64,000 nt of DNA from Azonexus sp. R2A61. Its GTDB lineage: Bacteria; Pseudomonadota; Gammaproteobacteria; Burkholderiales; Rhodocyclaceae. The notes under the pieces are model-generated. The model saw only the letters and a list, made by a program, of their open reading frames with translations, was not told the DNA's origin and did not search any database. Positions 59,645 to 64,000 of this stretch are shown piece after piece (position 1 is the first letter of the stretch; each line of letters starts with the position of its first letter). Both the position numbers and the translations under genes were made by a program. The stretch is taken from NCBI RefSeq assembly GCF_021401135.1, contig NZ_JACBFO010000002.1, forward strand, positions 248,001-312,000, written 5' to 3'.

Positions 59645-60100
59645 TCAGTGGTGGTGATGCTCCATCGCCGGCATGCCCTTGAGCACCTTGGCATCGACCT
59701 GCTTGCTGCTGCCGTCGTCGAAACCGAGCGTCAGCGGCACGACGTCGCCTTCCTTCAGCGGCGCCTTCAGATCGATCATCATCACGTGCAGGCCGCCCGG
59801 CTTGAGCACGGCTTCGCCCTTGGCCGGCACGTCGATGGCCGCTACCGGGCGCATCTTCATCACGCCATTCTCATTCAGGTGGGTATGCAGTTCGGTCACT
59901 TTCGATGCCGGGTTGTCGGCCTTGACCAGTTTGACCGGCGTCGTGCCGCTGTTGCGCAACACCATGAAAGCGGCCGTCGCCGGCGCATTGGGAGGGGCCA
60001 GGCGGACGTAAGGCTGGTCGACGCTGACCTGGTCGGCGGCACCGGCAAAGGCTGCGGTCGACAGACAGAAACCGGAAATAATCAGGGCAAGACGTTTCAT
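59645..60100 (-). CDS. Periplasmic copper chaperone PCu(A)C
   Basis: A 151-residue secreted protein (signal peptide ends near AAFAGA) of the PCu(A)C family that carries copper(I) to the CuA or CuB sites of cytochrome oxidase. The binding ligands of the H-Mx10-M-x21-H-x-M motif appear in LHTHLNENGVMKMRP and GLHVMMIDL. The native C-terminus ends in M-E-H-H-H-H, an extra potential metal site. It is the last gene of the copper operon, 10 bp after the SCO gene and before a strong terminator. Confidence 0.93.
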   Translation of the reverse strand: MKRLALIISGFCLSTAAFAGAADQVSVDQPYVRLAPPNAPATAAFMVLRNSGTTPVKLVKADNPASKVTELHTHLNENGVMKMRPVAAIDVPAKGEAVLKPGGLHVMMIDLKAPLKEGDVVPLTLGFDDGSSKQVDAKVLKGMPAMEHHHH

Positions 60101-60110
60101 GCTTTCTCCT

Positions 60111-60713
60111 TCAGGGTTGATGTAGATACTGGCGAATCAGCGCCGCCACCTGGGCGGGCGGCGTGCCATGCGCCATGCGTGCCACCAGACGGCCATCGCG
60201 GCCGACAATGAACGTTTCCGCCGAATGGTCGACGACATAACCGCCGCCGGCGGTATCGACCTTCTGCTCGGCATAGAACACGCCGTAACGCCGGGCCACA
60301 TCGGCCACTTCGTCGGCGCTGCCGGTCACCCCGACGATGGCCGGGTCGAAAAAGGCGACATATTCCTTCAGGCGTTCGACCGTATCGCGCCGGGGATCCA
60401 CCGACACGAAGATCATCGCCACATCCTTGCGCTCGTCCGGCGTCAGCTGCTTCAGCCCTTCGCCAGTAGCGGCGAGCGAGGTCGGGCAGATGTCAGGGCA
60501 ATAGGTATAGCCGAAATAGACCAGCACCAGCTTGCCATGCAGATCGCCCAAGCGGACCGGACCGTCGGCCGAGCGCAGCGCAAAATCTCCCCCCGGCGGC
60601 AAGGTTTGCACCAGCGACGGGGTTTTCTGCACATCGGGCTGCCAGAAGATGGCCAGCCCGAGCACCAGTGCGGCCAACACACCGGCAAGCAAACCCAGCA
60701 TCCGTTCGTTCAT
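60111..60713 (-). CDS. SCO1/SenC/PrrC-family thioredoxin-fold protein
   Basis: A 200-residue membrane-anchored protein needed for assembly of the CuA or CuB site of respiratory oxidases. One N-terminal span (LLAGVLAALVLGLAIFW) is followed by the thioredoxin fold with the CxxxC copper motif (TYCPDICPTSL) and the distal His (VDHSAETFIVG). The ATG at 60713 is preferred over an upstream in-frame start. It lies between an unknown Met-rich gene and PCuAC, all in one direction. Confidence 0.94.
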   Translation of the reverse strand: MNERMLGLLAGVLAALVLGLAIFWQPDVQKTPSLVQTLPPGGDFALRSADGPVRLGDLHGKLVLVYFGYTYCPDICPTSLAATGEGLKQLTPDERKDVAMIFVSVDPRRDTVERLKEYVAFFDPAIVGVTGSADEVADVARRYGVFYAEQKVDTAGGGYVVDHSAETFIVGRDGRLVARMAHGTPPAQVAALIRQYLHQP

Positions 60714-60715
60714 CG

Positions 60716-61186
60716 TCACGCTCCCGTGGTAAACCGCAAGGGTACGCCCATCCGCCCCCGGGCCGTATCGAGCAGGACGGTGGCCTGCCACAGCATGCGG
60801 CCGGTCACGCAGACCGGCAATGTGACATCGGCCGAAAAACGCCCGTTGCCGAGGGCTTTCAGGAGCGGCCGGTTGAAGCCCATGCTCATGTCCATGCCGG
60901 AAAAATCCACTTCAACGGCGTCGACCGCAAGCCCCTCGACCTGCAGTTCGAACGAAAACGGATGAACCAGCGGGATCGGGCGCGACGAGACATCCGCAAC
61001 GATCGCGCCGCCGCCCGGCAAGGCCACGCGACACGGTGCCTGCTGCAGATCGCAGGCAGCATCCGGCGCTACGCTCAGGTCGGTATGCGGCAACAACATC
61101 GGTGAAAGCTTGTAGCCGACGACGACAACCAGTGCGATGAGCAGCAGCCCGATCAGGTCGATGAGGGTTTTCTTGTTCAGTGTCAC
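60716..61186 (-). CDS. Unknown membrane-anchored Met-rich protein of the copper operon
   Basis: A 156-residue protein with one N-terminal span (LIDLIGLLLIALVVVVGYKL) and a periplasmic beta-type domain with VDFSGMDMSMGFNRPLL, a Met-rich loop that could bind copper, plus three Cys (CDLQQAPC and VCVTG). The GTG at 61186 behind GGGAA is the best start; an ATG at 61216 has its AGGA too close. It ends 2 nt before the SCO gene, so a role in copper delivery or oxidase assembly is likely. It resembles FixH/CcoG-linked proteins only loosely. Confidence 0.65.
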   Translation of the reverse strand: MTLNKKTLIDLIGLLLIALVVVVGYKLSPMLLPHTDLSVAPDAACDLQQAPCRVALPGGGAIVADVSSRPIPLVHPFSFELQVEGLAVDAVEVDFSGMDMSMGFNRPLLKALGNGRFSADVTLPVCVTGRMLWQATVLLDTARGRMGVPLRFTTGA

Positions 61187-61353
61187 GAATACATTCCCGG
61201 CAAGGAAAGGCCGCATTGTCCTGCACCCGCCCGTTCCCGCCAATTGCCGGATTCTTTCACACACCGAAGGCAGCGGCCTGCGACAAATTGCCGCAGCACC
61301 GGACAAACTTCGCCGGATGCTAATATTCGGGCTCCCCCCTTCCGGAGTTCGCC

Positions 61354-61851
61354 GTGTTCCGCTATCTCAGCCTGCTGGTTTTCTGTGCTTTCCTCGGGGC
61401 GACCGCCAACGCGGCAGCGGACAGCAAAGCACTCTTCGCCGTCACGTTGAGCGACGCCAACGACAAGCCGGTAGCGCTGTCCCGCTACCGCGGCAAACCG
61501 CTGGTGATCAACTTCTGGGCACGCTGGTGTCCGCCTTGCCGGGCAGAAATCCCCGAACTCGCCGCGTTCCAGAAAAAACACCGCGGCCAGATCGAGGTGC
61601 TGGGCATCGGCCTCGAAGACGAAGCCGCGCCCGTTCGCGAATTCATGCGCAAGTACGCCATGGACTACGCCGTCTTTCTTGGCCGCGAACAGGCCATCCC
61701 GATGATGCAGCAACTCGGCAACAGCCGCGGCGGCCTGCCTTTCACCGTCTATGTGGACCGCGAGGGGCGCATCGTCGGCCAGAAGCTCGGCATGCTCAAG
61801 CCCGCCGATCTCGAAGCCGCAGCCGAACTGTTGCTTGCCCCAGGACGCTGA
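61354..61851 (+). CDS. TlpA-type periplasmic thiol-disulfide oxidoreductase
   Basis: A 165-residue secreted thioredoxin-fold protein (signal peptide, then LFAVTLSDANDKPVALSRYRGKPLVINFW) with the active site WCPPC (ARWCPPCRAE) and the cis-Pro loop GLPFTVYVD. TlpA-like proteins keep cysteines reduced for cytochrome c or copper-site maturation. It is divergent from the copper operon, whose SCO protein needs reduced thiols, so they may cooperate. It begins with GTG behind CGGAG. Confidence 0.9.
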   Translation: MFRYLSLLVFCAFLGATANAAADSKALFAVTLSDANDKPVALSRYRGKPLVINFWARWCPPCRAEIPELAAFQKKHRGQIEVLGIGLEDEAAPVREFMRKYAMDYAVFLGREQAIPMMQQLGNSRGGLPFTVYVDREGRIVGQKLGMLKPADLEAAAELLLAPGR

Positions 61852-61882
61852 ACGTCGTATCGGCCGTGGCCGGAATCAGGAA

Positions 61883-62269
61883 TCAGTCTTCCAGACCAGC
61901 GAGTTCCTTGACCAGCAAACGCACGATGCGTTGCCGCGCTTCGGGCAATGCAGCGATGTCCCGCATCAACTGATAGTCGAACGACGGCTGCGGCTCGCGA
62001 GCGACCAGCCCGTGTTCGCCCGCCTGTCCGAAGCGCAACCACTCGGGCGCGACCTGCAGCCAGTTGGCCAGCGTCAGCAATTTGTCCTGTGCCGGGATGG
62101 CCTCGCCGAGCAACCACTTGCGGGCCGCATGCATGGAAATCGGCCCCCCTGCATAACGCCGATTGAATTCGCGCGCCAGATCGGTCGGCCGATAGCCGCT
62201 TTTGCCCGCGCGCACCAGACACTCCTGCAAGCGCTGGCTGAAAGCGTATTTTTCGTGATCCGAACTCAT
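61883..62269 (-). CDS. Cro/C1-type helix-turn-helix protein
   Basis: A 128-residue protein whose N-terminal 70 residues form a lambda-repressor-like helix-turn-helix (FSQRLQECLVRAGKSGYRPTDLAREFN, HAARKWLLGEAIPAQDKLLTLANWLQVAPEWL). The helical C-terminus (LPEARQRIVRLLVKELAGL) may dimerise. It resembles phage-type repressors, but no other phage gene is near. It is divergent from an exported protein of unknown function. Confidence 0.75.
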   Translation of the reverse strand: MSSDHEKYAFSQRLQECLVRAGKSGYRPTDLAREFNRRYAGGPISMHAARKWLLGEAIPAQDKLLTLANWLQVAPEWLRFGQAGEHGLVAREPQPSFDYQLMRDIAALPEARQRIVRLLVKELAGLED

Positions 62270-62402
62270 GCGGGCAAAGTTAGCAATCGCCAGGTTTCCA
62301 AACGGTCAATAAAACAACTTGACTAGCAGTTAACATCAAACTAAAGTCAGCACTCCGCCATGCAAAACGAATGGGCAGCAAACACTGCCCGGACCTCGCC
62401 GG

Positions 62403-63152
62403 ATGGCCATGCCGACATCGTTTCCAAGGAACCCACGTTTCCTCGCCCCGCATTCGGGCTGGCGCCATGCGCTTGCCTCCTGCGGCAGAAAGATCGGGGC
62501 AAACTGCGCCAGCATCGTGCTTTTTGCCTGTTCCGGCCTGTATACCGCAGCATCCTCCGCACAACAGACAGCGGCGCCACTGCCCCATGTCCGACTGTCG
62601 GCCGTGCAAATCCGGCAGTTGATCGAAACGCGCCCGGTGTGGTGCCTGAAACGCCGGCCACAAAGTCAGGTTTGCGACAAGGTGGCGCGCCTGAACGTGG
62701 CTGCGGACGGTCGCGGTCAGATGCATCTGACCGCACTGGAAAACCTTCCGAGGCAAGACGGAAATACCTGGGCCATGCTCAAGAAACGGGTCGGTTTCAC
62801 CATCTGGCTCGACGGCGATACCTTGTGCATGCCGCCCGTCGAAAAGCGATCGACCGCGCCCGAATGGTATGAAGCCAGCGACGACGCGGCACGCATCGGT
62901 CCCGGCGATCGCCGGCTCACGCCGGCATTGCGAGCGGAAATATTCCGCCAGGCAGGACAGATGAGATATCGACAAGCCGCACAAGACCTGCAAGCAACCT
63001 GCGTCGCCATCCTGAAAGTTGGCGGCGCCCTGCCGCATTATGTTGCCGAACGGATCACCGACGAAATACGAGGTACGGCAAAGTACGGGGAAAAATGGGC
63101 ACGGTTTGTCGCCGTCGATCAGGAAGACGGACTACGCCTGCCCGGGAGTTAA
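62403..63152 (+). CDS. Exported protein of unknown function
   Basis: A 249-residue protein with a long N-terminal extension containing a hydrophobic signal-like segment (CASIVLFACSGLYTAASSAQQ, about residues 34-54). The mature part is mixed, with scattered Cys (CLKRRPQSQVC, TLCMPP, ATCVAI) that may form disulfides. No family is recognised. The first ~30 residues are basic and may not be part of the true protein; later starts are possible. It is divergent from the HTH gene. Confidence 0.6.
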   Translation: MAMPTSFPRNPRFLAPHSGWRHALASCGRKIGANCASIVLFACSGLYTAASSAQQTAAPLPHVRLSAVQIRQLIETRPVWCLKRRPQSQVCDKVARLNVAADGRGQMHLTALENLPRQDGNTWAMLKKRVGFTIWLDGDTLCMPPVEKRSTAPEWYEASDDAARIGPGDRRLTPALRAEIFRQAGQMRYRQAAQDLQATCVAILKVGGALPHYVAERITDEIRGTAKYGEKWARFVAVDQEDGLRLPGS

Positions 63153-63191
63153 CACCGCCACTTCGTCCGAGCGAGAACGGCCCGAACGATC

Positions 63192-64000
63192 TCAGGCACG
63201 CCGTACGCCGACCACGCCCTCCACTTCATGGATCAGCGTCAGCGTGCGCTGCAACTGCTGCAGGTTGGCGATCTCGACAGTAAAGCTCATGTGCGCCTTA
63301 CCCTGTTTCGACTGGGTGTTGACCCCGGTGACGTTGATTTTCTCGCGGGCATAGATTTCCGAGATGTCGCGCAGCAGGCCTTGACGGTCGTGCGCGTCGA
63401 CAATGATGTCGGCGGCGAACACGCCGGTGGTCTGGCCGCCCCATTCGGTCTCGATCACGCGCTCGGGATGCAGGGCGGCGAGATTGGCGAAATTCGGGCA
63501 GTCGCCGCGATGGATCGAGATGCCCTTGCCGCGCGTGACGAAGCCCTGGATTTCATCGGGCGGCGCCGGCTTGCAGCAACGCGCCAGTTGCGTCAGCAGC
63601 TTGTCGACACCGACGATCAGGATGCCCTGGTTGCCATCCACCGGCTTGCTCGGCCGCGTCGCCACGGCGTCCGGCGGTGTCGTCTCGGCCAGCAGATCGC
63701 CGCCGCGGGCCACCGCCTGGAACTGGCGCTGGTTCATGTCGCCGCGTGCCGCCGCGATGTACATGTCGTCGGCCTTGGCAAAGCCCATCTTGCGCGCCAG
63801 TTCCTCGACGTTGGCGCCGGTCTGGCCGGCGCGCTGCAGTTCCTTGACGATCAGCGAGCGGCCTTCGGCCAGGGTTTCCTCCAGCGCCAGATTGGCGAAC
63901 CAGGCGCGCACCTTGGTCCGGGCGCTCTTGGTCTGGATATAGCCGAGCGACGGATTCAGCCAGTCGCGCGACGGCCCACCGAGCTTGGCGGTGACGATCT
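63192..64000 (-). CDS. relA: RelA-type (p)ppGpp synthetase, C-terminal part (cut by window)
   Basis: The open frame runs off the right edge; 269 codons of the C-terminal regulatory half are visible. The zinc-finger/conserved-cysteine block LTQLARCCKPAPPDEIQGFVTRGKGISIHRGDCPNF and the terminal ACT domain (ADIIVDAHDRQGLLRDISEIYAREKINVTGVN) are those of long RelA/SpoT proteins, and the CCKPAPPD pattern is closer to betaproteobacterial RelA than to SpoT. The catalytic N-terminal half lies outside the window, so synthetase versus hydrolase activity cannot be judged here. Confidence 0.88.
   Translation of the reverse strand, partial: IVTAKLGGPSRDWLNPSLGYIQTKSARTKVRAWFANLALEETLAEGRSLIVKELQRAGQTGANVEELARKMGFAKADDMYIAAARGDMNQRQFQAVARGGDLLAETTPPDAVATRPSKPVDGNQGILIVGVDKLLTQLARCCKPAPPDEIQGFVTRGKGISIHRGDCPNFANLAALHPERVIETEWGGQTTGVFAADIIVDAHDRQGLLRDISEIYAREKINVTGVNTQSKQGKAHMSFTVEIANLQQLQRTLTLIHEVEGVVGVRRA

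Noticed and set aside
16029..60062. Similarity of the iterated 10-mer to the Pasteurellaceae uptake signal AAGTGCGGT.
   Set aside because: Only the TGCGGT part is shared; the AAG prefix is absent and the conserved part extends the other way into GTCGAC. DNA uptake remains only one of several possible roles.

Overview
The window looks like chromosomal DNA of a free-living, nitrogen-fixing, polyhydroxyalkanoate-storing betaproteobacterium, most likely of the Rhodocyclales. The support is the mix of gene types: a nifV-cysE-nifW-nifZ-nifM operon behind a sigma-54/NifA promoter, phaC/phaB/phaR, a RegB/RegA-like pair, a RelA of betaproteobacterial type, many c-di-GMP and hybrid-kinase sensors, high GC and strong G/C third-position bias. 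No rRNA, tRNA, insertion sequence, prophage or CRISPR array was seen. Coordinates and start codons were set by eye; all homology calls come from recognised motifs, not searches.

Layout. 1-4.7 kb (minus): molybdenum cofactor genes moeA (cut by the left edge) and mobB, an ATP-grasp-like protein and a DinG/YoaA helicase. 5.0-17.9 kb (plus): an orphan response regulator, a 2102-residue LEPR-XLL surface protein with tandem Calx-beta-type repeats, and four export-type genes: a lipoprotein TolC-like channel, two HlyD-type adaptors and an M50 metalloprotease fused to a HlyD-like tail. There is no ABC ATPase. This is the best candidate here for a poorly described system. 17.9-21.6 kb: TauE/SafE transporter with a divergent LysR, a class V aminotransferase and a Spy-like periplasmic protein. 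21.6-25.8 kb: nif accessory operon. 25.8-30.7 kb: PHA genes. 30.8-34.1 kb: small membrane and lipoprotein genes, a GcvA-type LysR and a CoA-transferase. 34.1-45 kb: sirtuin-pgeF-rluD, divergent bamD, a kinase-HDOD-GAF fusion, DUF3293, rmuC and a DUF748 giant. 45-50.4 kb: small membrane protein, CheY-like receiver, gloB, methyltransferase-rnhA-dnaQ-aminopeptidase-ICMT. 50.4-61.9 kb: sensors, a RegB/RegA-like pair, an ion antiporter and a copper-delivery operon (unknown Met-rich protein, SCO, PCuAC). 61.9-64 kb: HTH protein, an exported unknown, and relA cut by the right edge.

The other striking signal is not a gene. The 10-mer TGCGGTCGAC (or its complement) occurs at 19 loci in 64 kb by hand count, on both strands, in several reading frames, almost always inside genes, and sometimes as the perfect palindrome TTGCGGTCGACCGCAA. 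It often forces codons the genome otherwise avoids (CTT GCG). Base composition predicts fewer than one. It looks like a highly iterated DNA motif under selection, and it is missing between 3.9 and 16.0 kb, across nearly all of the LEPR-XLL locus.
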